Assembly (NCBI GenBank): GCA_963920635.1 | Contig: OY987298.1 | Coordinates: 110,784,035 to 110,848,034 of the forward strand | Length of the DNA stretch: 64,000 bases | DNA from: Pseudeuparius sepicola | Lineage: Eukaryota; Arthropoda; Insecta; Coleoptera; Anthribidae | Direction of reading: 5' to 3' | Shown: in pieces, positions 1 through 9,745 of the stretch | Layout: each line of letters begins with the position of its first letter | How positions within the stretch are numbered: position 1 is the first letter of the stretch | The notes under the pieces: generated by a model | What the model was told of the DNA's origin: nothing | Seen by the model: the letters and a program-made list of their open reading frames with translations, nothing else | The model's database searches: none | Translations under genes and position numbers: made by a program

Positions 1-1380
1 GATACTACATTGGAAATCTTGAAAATTTCTTGCGAGGTATCGGTATCTTGCCCATTTTTCACATTTTTAAAATTTTCTAGTAGGTATGCATGACAGTTAT
101 AAATAAAAAAATTATAAGTGTTAAAAGAGCACACAACAAACCATGGTTTTTCCAAATTCTGATAAACTAGGCTTAAAGCAATCAGTTTTGCCCACAAATG
201 TCATTAAGAAATTTTTTCGGTAACCCTTGAAACAAAAAAGTTGCATGCCGAAGAAATTTCGGCGATTTTCGGGATTTTGAAAAATATCTCGGAAAGTAGG
301 CCATGGATCTCAAGTGCGTTTTTACTCAAAGTTAGCTCATAAAAAGCATTTTTCAAACAAAGTTCTCAGAAAAATGAATATTTGTCAAGATTTTCTCGAG
401 TGGCCCTTCTTAAATAGACACCCTGTATTTTTGTTCTTAACAATTCTGAAGCTATATTCGGATTCTCCAGAGAAAACTGCATCATCTTGGTTTTAAGCTA
501 GTCTTTTTATTTAAAAAACTAACGATATAATCGGGCTTTATATGTAGGTACTTAGAAAAATAGTTATTTGTATAACTGTATAGTGCAAAAAGTGCATATT
601 TGTTGCACGAGGCATGAAGTTTTCAGCTCGAGACGCAGTCGAGGTAACTGATGGACAAACTTCATTTCCATAGTAATTTTTTAAATTTTGTTTTCTTCAT
701 TGCCTGTGAAGGTCTCAGGTTCTTCACTTAAAGCTCTTTTTAGAATTGTTGTGAAGTTTCCGGTACTCGTACTTGGTTCATCTTCCAGAATTTAAGCACC
801 TATTTCAGTTTTCTTTTACAAATTGACTCCCCAAATATATAGCCCTCAGCTACAGCTACAGTTGAAGATTTCCATCCTCCATGGCGTTTTAATGACTAAT
901 GTTAACAGGTCTGCCCCAGATTCCACAAGCAATGTTGCAGAAGATCTGCGAAAACAGTGTTCTATGTATTGCATTGGGTTTTCAATCTCTAAGTATTTTG
1001 CAATATCACTTGGAATTTTACTAAAAGTATTTACACGAACAGGTTGAACGGAGCATTTTCCGTTATACCTAATATCTCATAAAAAATCTAGTGTGACTGG
1101 TAGACTGGGGACGAAGGGATGCATATTTTCGATACATTTCAACAATTTCTAATTTTTCCGCTTATTACAAATAATGATCGAGGTTTGTTTATCTTGCTAT
1201 CGGCAATTTTTACAGTTATGATAGAATCCATGTCGTTAATATTATTCAATGGTAATTTCTGTAACTCGTCTCTGCGGCATGCTCCTGCAATGCCAAATAC
1301 TGCAACTATCTATAACAATACACAAGCAGTGATTATAGAAAGATAGTCACTGACACAAGTGAGTAGGTATAAAGTTAAAA
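1..1380. other. Intronic DNA, no gene recognised
   Basis: AT-rich sequence with only short open frames of 60-75 codons, none resembling a known protein. No splice-flanked exon, tRNA-like box or terminal repeat was recognised here. Confidence 0.6.
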
Positions 1381-1424
1381 ATCGGCCAAGTGCGAGTCGA
1401 ACTCGCACACGAAGGGTTCCGTAC
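1381..1424. repeat. Insect interspersed repeat with GTGCGAGT hairpin
   Basis: Contains the hairpin GTGCGAGT-CGA-ACTCGCAC at 1390-1408 followed by GAAGGGTTCCGTAC. From memory, this kind of segment is a common dispersed repeat in insect genomes, lepidopterans in particular. It may be part of the same insertion as the tRNA-like block 80 bases downstream. Confidence 0.55.
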
Positions 1425-1503
1425 ACCTTACAATATTTAACACTACATATTTTTTAAAAATACTTTAGTAAAAAATAAAAAATAATAATACAAAAAACTC
1501 GTT

Positions 1504-1572
1504 CCAGAGCGTGGTTTCGAACCCCGGATCTTCGTGCTATGAGCCCAGCACGCTGCCACTGCGCCACAAGCC
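1504..1572 (-). repeat. Initiator-tRNA-Met-derived SINE or pseudo-tRNA
   Basis: On the minus strand there is an A box (TGGCGCAGTGG, complement of 1556-1566), a GTGCTGGGCTCATAG anticodon region retaining CAT, and a B box (GGTTTCGAACC read on the plus strand at 1512-1522) followed by CACGCTCTGG. These match the layout of eukaryotic initiator tRNA-Met. The anticodon stem no longer pairs and the 5' acceptor half (GGCTTG) does not pair with the 3' half, so it is not a functional tRNA. I infer a tRNA-iMet-derived SINE head or a retro-pseudogene. Confidence 0.6.
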
Positions 1573-1669
1573 ACAAATGCTCGATACGAACCGTACAGCT
1601 CTATAAGGTTATAATATATGGTTTCCTAAAATATTCGAGATTTTACATAAAAATACAGCGCGCCCGTAC

Positions 1670-2270
1670 CTGAAAAAGTCACATATGGAATAACAGATGG
1701 GCCTCTGCGCACCCCCAAAATCCGAAATCGGTACGAAATTTAGAAATTCATCAAAATAATACCAAACGTCATTGTAGGAATACGTATCGATCGGGGGGCG
1801 GGGCGTCTCCTCGCCTCGACCACGATGTTAGTATACAGTATGATCCCGCGGACCCCGTCAAATCGCGAAAAAAAAGCGGCCCAAAAGGGGCCCAAACGGC
1901 CGAACGGCTTTTTCGATCGGGGGGGCTCTTTCGTAGGCGGGAGGCCCATATCCCTCCGCGGCCCCACGCGAAAATTGAACTCGACCGGCGCTTTCAGTTC
2001 GAATCCCTAGCCACATTAGTCGAAAAAATCGAAAAAAATTTAAAACAAAAATTCCGGGGGCCGAATGGCTCTTCCGATTCGAACGCCCATCAAAAGGCGT
2101 CTTGCCCATCAGCTCGGTCGACCGTACGCCAAATTTTGGCTCGAAAAATCGAAAAATGCGACCTGTAGACGATAAAGTATGCACACCTATTACTACTCAG
2201 CATCAGGAGCCACAACAAGCCTATGGTCCGGCAGGGCCGGTAGGCGCTTGTTAATAAGTTTCTAGAAAAT
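1670..2270. other. GC-rich island, no gene recognised
   Basis: About 600 bases much richer in G and C than the surroundings, with G-runs (GATCGGGGGG appears twice in slightly different form) and many CG dinucleotides alternating with A-runs. Open frames exist on both strands (longest 108 codons, minus), but none resembles a known protein. It could be part of a transposon, an unusual low-complexity insertion or foreign DNA. Function is unknown. Confidence 0.5.
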
Positions 2271-2289
2271 TTACAAGACACACATATCT

Positions 2290-2541
2290 ATACGGGATTT
2301 TTCGAAAAGGAGATTAGCTTCAAAAAATTAGGGGATATTAAATTTCAACTCTCTTTACAAGTCGTTCAAAAAATCCGGGGACACACTTATACAGGGTGTC
2401 CGCGGTTTTTGCAGACCAACTTTGATACATTTTATACTAAAAATTCCCGTAAACATGGGTGTATAAACCTTTAGGTACTTTTCGAAATACTTGAAGTATT
2501 GAAGAAAATAATTATTTTTGTTTGGGGATTTTCTAAAAGTT
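2290..2541. repeat. CAGGGTGTCC-type terminal fragment
   Basis: A TATACAGGGTGTCC start at about 2390 matches the ends of the TA-flanked foldback elements elsewhere in the window. No matching inverted end was found, so this is a fragment. Confidence 0.4.
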
Positions 2542-2681
2542 GTAAGATCTTATGACTAAAATCAAGACAGAGATGTTTGTACTAAATGTTTGCCAGGTAA
2601 AATGTTATTAGATTTTATGCTATACAACTTAAAAAAATACGAAATCTAACGTCACTTTCGCTGTCGCCGACCCCCTCTTAA
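2542..2681. mobile_element. Half copy of TTAA-flanked piggyBac-type MITE
   Basis: Closely matches the right half of the complete MITE at 17475-17812, including ACTTTCGCTGTCG and a C-rich end before a TTAA at 2678-2681. The left half is missing. It shows that the family has more than one copy. Confidence 0.75.
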
Positions 2682-2744
2682 GACAATTTTGATTTTGCCA
2701 ATTGTTTTTGCTGAAAAATGTTGTCAAAGATGACAGATATTATA

Positions 2745-3508
2745 TCAAAGATATAATACTCGGCATATTTATTTTAAAAAATAAAAGGGCTATGGCTAAT
2801 TTTCTGTTTTTTTTTTTAATTTTCACATAGTCAGCCATGGAATATTTTCATAATTACGTTCTATTTCATAATTAGACATACTTCAAACTTTCTAATATTT
2901 TGTTTTTAGCTGGTAACAAAATTTAACAAAATAAAACAAAAATAAAAAACTCAAATTAAAATTAATATTATTTTAAAAGGTCACCTTATATAAATAAAAC
3001 AGGTGTTCAAACAATCCACCATTATTATTTAGGAAAATATTGCATCTTTCTAAAACTGAATTTGTCGCCTTTCTTAGAGAGCGCCTGTCAATACTGGCAA
3101 TTGCTTCTAAAACAGCTGCTCTTAATTCAACAATTGCCTCATACTTTATTTTGTACTGTTCCCCACAAAAAGAAATCCAAGACAGACAAATCGGGGGATG
3201 GGGGCTGCCAGGAAATAGGTCTATTTCTCCCTATCCAACTATTTGGATAGAGCTGATCTAGGTAATATTTTACGGGCAAATAATTATGTGGTGGAGCTCC
3301 ATGATGATAATTTTTGTTTTATTTTGTTACATTTTGTTACCAGCCTAAAATAAAATATTTGAAAGTTTCAAGTATGTCTTATTATAAAATAGAACGTAAT
3401 TATGAAAAAATTCCATGGCTGACTATGTGAAAATTTAAAAAAATCAGAAAATTAGCCATAGCTATTTCATTTTTTATAATAACTATGCCGAGTATTATAT
3501 TTTTGGAA
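2745..3508. mobile_element. Foldback element with transposase relic in its loop
   Basis: Inverted arms of about 200 bases (roughly 2745-2945 and 3310-3508) share TACTCGGCATA, TCAGCCATGGAAT and TTTTGTTACCAG-like blocks in opposite orientation. The loop carries the C-terminal part of a transposase on the minus strand. This fits an internally deleted derivative of a Tc1/mariner-class element. No target duplication could be fixed. Confidence 0.7.
2998..3309 (-). pseudogene. Tc1/mariner-class transposase, C-terminal relic
   Basis: The first frame reads HHGAPPHNYLPVKYYLDQ and then SPDLSVLDFFLWG. These are the usual second and third catalytic blocks of DDE transposases, but the first block should read QDGAPPH, so the catalytic D is lost. 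A stop follows QNKV. A second frame continues with EAIVELRAAVLEAI and ends with RCNIFLNNNGGLFEHL, a typical C-terminal signature. The N-terminal DNA-binding part and first catalytic D are absent because the foldback arm begins there. Not functional. Confidence 0.75.
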
Positions 3509-3519
3509 AGCTCAAAAAA

Positions 3520-3888
3520 TGGCCGGTTTGATAAGGCCACAGCCAACTATGATTTACATTTAAAAAAAACACAAGTTTATGTCATATCTCAAAAATCACA
3601 AATAACATAAAAAATTGGATAATATTATCTTATTAAGCACAAAATTATCTACAATTTTTGTCTGTACAGTTTTTCTGTATAATCAGAAATAACGGAGCTA
3701 CAGAGATCTGATGAAATAGCAAAAAATCACTCTTTTCAAAATATCTAGTGAGCCATGAACTTTTTTAAAAATCAAAAAGGGGCATTAGATTGAGCATTCA
3801 AAACTGCAATTCTTTCCTCATTTTTAACCTTTGTTCTAGCTCTGCTAGTTTCCGAGATCCCCATAGTGGGCATCGAAAAAAACTCACC
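3520..3888 (-). repeat. Foldback family B, single arm
   Basis: Its reverse complement starts CAGGGTGAGTTTTTTT and shares ATGGGGATCTCGGAAACTAG and ACTAGATATTTTGAAA with the foldback at 15027-16005. This copy lacks the 15349-15710 insertion and so acts as an empty-site reference. Confidence 0.65.
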
Positions 3889-3894
3889 CTGTAT

Positions 3895-4330
3895 ATAACC
3901 ACAAATTCTTTACTTTTGGAGATAATCGCCTGAACTTTTTTTTGTTTGAAAGACCTTCAATAACCGCTTCTTTTGACCATCCTATCCAAAATGCAAATCC
4001 AGGGCCGGCTACGATTTTTCTTAACCCCGATTTTTCGAAAACCATTTAGCGTTTTCTTTTTATTTACAATCTGACACCACAGCGCTAATCAGGACACCCC
4101 AAAACCCGCATATAGCAAATTTGGATAACAAATGTATATAGGCAGTTCCATTCTACATAATGCCAAAGTTGAATAAAATGGGAATTTTAAAATCATCTGG
4201 CAAGTCAAGTGTGCCATGGAATCCCCTCAAAACAGTTAAGTGGTCAACAGGACAACTCAAAGTGTTTGTGTGTAAAAATCCAACACAAAATATATAGGGT
4301 GTCTTTCTCTGTGCTATTTCAAAATATAAA
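3895..4330 (+). repeat. Repeat family A, copy 1
   Basis: Shares TTTTGGAGATAATC, CCGGCTACGATTTTT, CAAGTCAAGTGTGCCATGG and ACTCAAAGTGTTTGTGTG with the copies near 12338-12560, 48200-49000 and 56740-57110. No coding content. Confidence 0.7.
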
Positions 4331-6263
4331 ATTTTTAGAGTAAAAAATCGAGTATATCAAAACCGCCCCAAATACTATAAACGAACTAAGTGTAAAAAAT
4401 GCAGAAGCTTGCTTACAAATCAGTAAGTCCATATGAGTTAAGGTGCCACAATTGGAAAGGCACAGAAAATTTATCAGTGGCAGTGACTTTTTTGAGAAAA
4501 GTCCAATAATTTAAATTGTTTTTTATTTGTTGGTTGGTATTTTGTAAAAATAAAGTATTCTAATTAATATTTTTTCTAAATTCTAAACAAATTAAATTAT
4601 ATTGATAATACACAATCTTAAAAACAATAAAAATAAGAATGTAATAACGTGATGACTAGCTATTGAAAAGGCACAAGTTTTCCCACATCAATCTACCCAC
4701 TGAATTGAAATTTGATAAACAATGGTTTAATTAGTATTATCAAGCTGCTCCGACATGACTCAGAACTAGAGCACTAGCATGCATAATATGAGACGTCTAC
4801 ACGCACGCGGTCAGTTTTGAATTTGGAAATATCCATAATATGCTAATTCATATGAACAAACCATGAAAAAGAATATAAATTGTTGTTATGTTAAAATAAG
4901 AAAAATTAAGACTTGGATGTAATATGGTAAAAAATACAAAACATATTGAGGATACCTTCAAAGCACGAGTATTTGTGAGTTATTATTATTATGGTATATA
5001 CCTACTCCGCCTCAATGTTGCAGTATTTCCAAAATCAGTCATACTGACTGAATATTTGGCACAGATATCGTAAACGTCGAAACGGCTTATGACGAGGCAG
5101 AATACATTTTATGGATTCTTCATAAGGCACAAAATAAGGCGGATTTCTTCAAGATTAAACATGTACATTAGATACGACAAAACGCAAAACGATACGTCTC
5201 AATACAACTTCTTCGAGCCACAGACCATTCTTGTTTATTTCAAGCGTATCATGTTATCCGAGTACGCAACCATGTGTTGTTGCCGCGGATACAAATCGAA
5301 CTTTACGAGACTTGCGCCATTATTTCTGGTCGTTTCACAAACATTTTGTTCCAAAACGGATGCTGCTCCGTCACACATTGTTGGTTTTCAATAGGAACGG
5401 AAACTTTCCCCAGCTCACACCTAATATATCTAATCGTTTCCGGTGTCCACCTCCACCGCGCGCGCCGATCTCGATGGAATTTTTGCCAATTATTTCTGTT
5501 TGCGTTGTCATTATTGTCTAACAGTGTAGCGTTAGCGCAAGTAAAAAAATGCAATTCGTTAAGTCTCATTACCACCGTGTTATGTAGATATTAATTTGAC
5601 GATCAATCAAAATTTGCGCATTAAATCCTTATACGACCAATAGACTAACCTATCACCAATCAAAACGTATACAGGCCGAGCCGTATTATACCTCTGAAAT
5701 GTGTTACAGTTTTTCTTGAATACAAAAATATGTTCTTCTATTCCAGTTAGATAACAGTCGAAAGTCTTACTTAACGCATGTTCTTTAAATGCATAAACCA
5801 CATTAAAACCCATTTTGTCGTCATTCATTTCAACTTTCGCAACTCCCGTATGCGACCCCCCCTGCAACATCTCACAACAGGACGCTTTTGATGCGCTTTT
5901 GCGACACAATGCCAAGAGAAATATTAATTAGCCAACAGTTCGTGTGCCGTTTGATTTCGGATTGCGCGTTTTAAAGTTTACGGTCAGTGGTTGTAATGGG
6001 CGCTTATGAAACTCCACATATGAAACGATTAATTCGTTTTGTAACGAGTGGCACGCCATTGTGCCAGCTTTTAAAATAAAGGCGAGTTTTCGGCCATTGT
6101 TCGCAGGTACGTAATCACGAGATTTTTACTTTGATACGAGCCCTTCCGGTAGACTGATCGCAATTGTATGGACGAGAGGAACGTTTCACCCACGTATATA
6201 CGCTAGATGAGAGATATATACGGGGGAGGGACGATGTAGAGACATCCACAGCCAGATGTAAAA
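4331..6263. other. Intronic DNA, no gene recognised
   Basis: 4331-5090 is AT-rich and featureless. 5220-5940 is closer to balanced base composition with open frames of about 100 codons on both strands, none of which resembles a known protein. It may be unique conserved DNA, but this cannot be judged from one sequence. Confidence 0.5.
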
Positions 6264-6265
6264 TA

Positions 6266-7006
6266 CAGGGTGGACCCAGATGGACTATACGATAGGTGTA
6301 CAAGACAAAAAATTGTCGAGTTGAAACTTGAGCTTTGGGGGATCGGCCTTGCTTGATTAGAAACTAATTTGCACCGTATTTTTATATTTTAAAAATCAAG
6401 CAGGCCTTGACAGGAGCAATTTATTCATTTTCAGTTCAGGTATAGGTACTACCTTTTCCTTAAGAGATATCGAAAAATTTTATTAGAAAAAGTTGTTCAG
6501 AAAGCGACTCCAAGTATCCGTACCAAATTTTAAAACAATCGGCACACTTTGATTTTTTTTTAAATTTTTCCATTTTTGCGGTTTTTAGCACAAATCAAAT
6601 AGGTACATTTATCGAAAAATTTTATCAGAAAAAAATTTTCAGAATGCAAAGTTAAGGCCCTGTACTAAATTTTAAAACAATCCAAAAATCAAGTTGAAAT
6701 TTGAAAAAAAAAGGTCGAAGTCTGCCGATTGTTTAAAATTTGGCACGGGTGCTTAGATTGGCATTTTCGACAACTTTTTTCCATAAAATTTTTCGATATC
6801 TCTTAAGGAAAAGGTAGTTTATACCGGAACCGAAAAAATGAATAAATTGACCCTGTTAAGGCTTGCTTGATTTTTAAAATATAAAAATATGGTGCAACTT
6901 AGTTTCTAATCATGCAAGGCCGATCCCCCAAAGTTCAAGTTTCAACTCGAATTTTTTTTGTCTTTTCCACTTATCGTATAGGTATAGTCGATCTGGGTCC
7001 AACCTG
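6266..7006. mobile_element. TA-flanked foldback MITE (CAGGGTGGACCC ends)
   Basis: The left end CAGGGTGGACCCAGATGG and the right end, whose reverse complement starts CAGGTTGGACCC, are flanked by TA at 6264-6265 and 7007-7008. The arms run inward for about 230 bases, sharing GGGGGATCGGCCTTGC and TTTTCCTTAAGAGATATCG in opposite orientation. TA flanks suggest mobilisation by a Tc1/mariner-class transposase. It has no coding sequence. A related copy lies near 38225-38850. Confidence 0.8.
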
Positions 7007-7147
7007 TATATCTACTCGAACAAGGACAACAGGGACAACAAGGAGCAAAGCACATCCCCAGTTAAGGTCCAGAAGATGGCACTCGCACATTATTTTAGGT
7101 ATTGTGATAGTGATATTTTTATTTTTATAAGGAGATATACAGAATTT

Positions 7148-7182
7148 GATAATAATAATAATAATATCTATAATAATAATAA
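7148..7182. repeat. AAT/ATA microsatellite
   Basis: Two short runs of AAT and ATA triplets separated by a few bases. Confidence 0.85.
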
Positions 7183-7479
7183 AAATTGGCTGACCCTTCT
7201 CGTTTTGAAAATAATGCAAAAAAACTGAATATTGTCGTTTTAGGTTTTATTTTTTTAAACGAAAACGAATGGGGTCGGACATTTCTAAGTTAAACATTAT
7301 TAAGGCACTTTTTTACAAGAAACCTAAATATGACCTCGCATTTTTTTGTCGCCTCCCTGGACAAAGATATGACTTTTATTTTTCTTATGGGCGTCCTATT
7401 GGATGTTTGCATTTTTGAAAAGAATATTTTTTCTGGTTAAAATGATATGTCACACATTATGCTTTACTTTTGATACCTA

Positions 7480-7868
7480 CATACAGAACGATTATTTTTG
7501 GTATAGGTTATGTAATATTTTTTGGAGAAAAAATATTTATAGTATTTCTTACAATTTATTTACTTTCCGCCAACACCAATACGTCAGCAAGTGTTTGAAA
7601 ATGAAAAAAGTAATCAAATTAAATATTCGAATTGTCTAATATTTACTTAAAAAAATTAAATTAAATTTAGCAAAAAAACTTATTTCTTTATTGGAGCGTA
7701 TTTCTACCATTTGCAACTATTTGTTGACGTGTTTACTTTAAATGTTCTTGTTAGACTTGAATGAATTGACAAATACATAAGAAAGTAAATAAATTATTAA
7801 ATAAACGAAATATACTTTTCTCAAAAAAAAAATTATGTAACCTAGACCACAAATCATCGTTCTGTATG
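7480..7868. mobile_element. TA-flanked MITE with CATACAGAACGAT ends
   Basis: The left end CATACAGAACGATTATTTTTGG and the right end (reverse complement CATACAGAACGATGATTTGTGG) match over about 55 bases with a few mismatches. TA flanks both sides (7478-7479 and 7869-7870). 389 bp, non-coding, AT-rich centre. Probably a Tc1/mariner-class MITE. Confidence 0.75.
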
Positions 7869-7931
7869 TAGAAAAATGAGCTCTTTGAAATGGCGGTATC
7901 AAAAGGGGAGCTTACAATTAAAAAAATACTA

Positions 7932-7970
7932 TGACGTCATACTTGCGACACCGATGACGTCATATGACGT
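7932..7970. promoter_or_regulatory. Cluster of TGACGTCA (CRE-like) palindromes
   Basis: Two perfect TGACGTCA octamers (7932-7939 and 7955-7962) and a TGACGT half (7965-7970) lie within 39 bases. This octamer is the known CREB/ATF binding site. Regulatory use is only inference, and there is no gene start nearby. Confidence 0.35.
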
Positions 7971-9158
7971 ATTTATGTGTCAAAATTTGAAATTATGGGA
8001 CGCCTATTCTCCGCATTTCGCTGCTCAAGTGGCCAGCCGTCGAACAGTGTAACCCATGCAAATATTGATGATATTATATTAGGCGAGCATGCAGTCACTT
8101 GTTTTTGCTACAATGTCTATATTCTCTGTCTCCTTCATCTCTTTTCCCTACTAATACCAGGTGGGGTTTAATATGGTTAAGAAAGTGTTTTGTCTCGCAT
8201 TTTATTGCCGAGGCGCCTGTTCTCGAGCTAACCTGGTAAAATTTAAATGAACTTACTTGGAACACAGTGATATACGGGGCGCGATCTATTTCATATTATT
8301 TGCCACGCTTTGCTACTGGTAAAAATACCAGACTTATCAACAGAAATCACCCGTATAAAATTCAAAGGTTTTTATGCTGTTCCAAGTGACTTTATTTATA
8401 CTTATTGAGATTACGGAATATTTTTGCAATGAAGGCATTTTGTAACATTGTCGAAAAGTTAGGTACGTCTTTGCGTTGGTGAATAATTTTAACGCCTCGT
8501 GCAAATAAACGTATCTTGTGACGTCTGAAGTCTCTGTTGTTTTTTCTTGATAGCTCTTATAATACTGAAACCTCTCCAGCTGGTGAGCTGGCATGAATTA
8601 TGCAGACTTACAAAATAAGTGCGCAAGTTTTGCCGACTTTTTCGATGGCCCTCGTATACCTACACAATCGACACGGTCTGCTGACACCGCGTTCAACTGC
8701 CCCGCTATGATGTCGGGTTTTTTGCATCCGATGCACTCATTTACGAAGGTGAATATAGGTACGGGTACGTCTCTTTCCATCTAGCATGATCCAGAAATTA
8801 AGAGCGAATTTTAAAAATCCATTAAATTCGTCGCATCCAATACCAAGGGGAAATTAAATCGGTATTGAAAAGCCTCAAAACAAAGATATTAAAAACTCAG
8901 AAAGCCGCACTAAAGTAAGCCATTTTTGTTCGATTTTTTCAATGAGTAGGCCTTGGCGAGATGTGAAAACCAAACGTCAGACGCGTTTATCGCCCGTCAA
9001 ACGCGAAAACAAAACCCGGCCAATAAAGTATCATAAAGTATCATTCAATTGTTTCCTACCTATTATACAACGCAATCTTTCAGTATAAAAGTATTTTGGT
9101 TGGTTTGAACAAGAAAAATATTTTCTATCTAGGAGAAACAAATAAAAAATGTGAAATG
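7971..9158. other. Intronic DNA, no gene recognised
   Basis: Mixed sequence without a recognised gene or complete repeat. Open frames of 60-85 codons around 8337-8784 overlap on both strands and resemble nothing known. Confidence 0.5.
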
Positions 9159-9508
9159 GGGTGTCCAAATTTTGTCCAATTCGATCAGTTTCAATTTGGA
9201 AGCTAACAATTTTTGGTACATTGTTCATAGAGATTTTTTCTCACTTTAAATGGTACGATTAATCTGCGAAATTTGAAGGAGGTTAGGCGTTAATATAATT
9301 TTTAGAATTAGTTAACAGTGTTAACCACTTGATTATTTTGGTAGATATAGCCATAATTCAATTAAAACAAAAGAATTTCAATGCCCTCTGTGTTTCTTAA
9401 ACAAACAACATGTGTACCTATAAGGCTTATCGGCCCCAATCGTCATATTTTGATCTCCCATATCTCCGGTTTCTGGATTTCCCATTCACATTTAATCATC
9501 CTGTATAT
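9159..9508. repeat. Fragment of the 57141-58471 foldback family
   Basis: Shares GGTGTCCAAATTTTGTC, ACATTGTTCATA and a GATATAGCCATAATTCAATT-like block with 57945-58400, and ends at CATCCTG next to TATATA. Only one arm is present. Confidence 0.6.
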
Positions 9509-9585
9509 ACAGGGAGTGTCAGTTTGTTGTAGTAGGACTCTAACATTGAATAAAAAATGAAACACAAACATTTTGTAAGTGTCAA

Positions 9586-9616
9586 TATTTATTTATTTAT
9601 TTATTTATTTATTTAT
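9586..9616. repeat. TTTA microsatellite
   Basis: About seven tandem TTTA units, lying at the tail of the adjacent minus-strand SINE copy. Confidence 0.9.
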
Positions 9617-9745
9617 ATATTATATAAATAATAATGTAATAATGATTCTCACCCTCACAATACTCCAAACTAGGATTACCCCAGAAGCATACACAATACA
9701 CATGCTTGTGCGGGGAGGGTCCACCATATTGCCACGAGGCATTTC
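9617..9745 (-). repeat. SINE family E, 3' part, copy 1
   Basis: The minus strand reads CCCCGCACAAGCATGTG, TTGGAGTATTGTGAGGGTGAG and then a run of ATT/TAAA triplets and tetramers. It matches the 3' ends of the copies at 53575-53812 and 54170-54592. An AT-rich simple tail is usual for SINEs copied by LINE machinery. Confidence 0.65.

Noticed and set aside
5607..5915. 102-codon minus-strand frame
   Set aside because: Sequence resembles nothing I know and lacks splice or start context.
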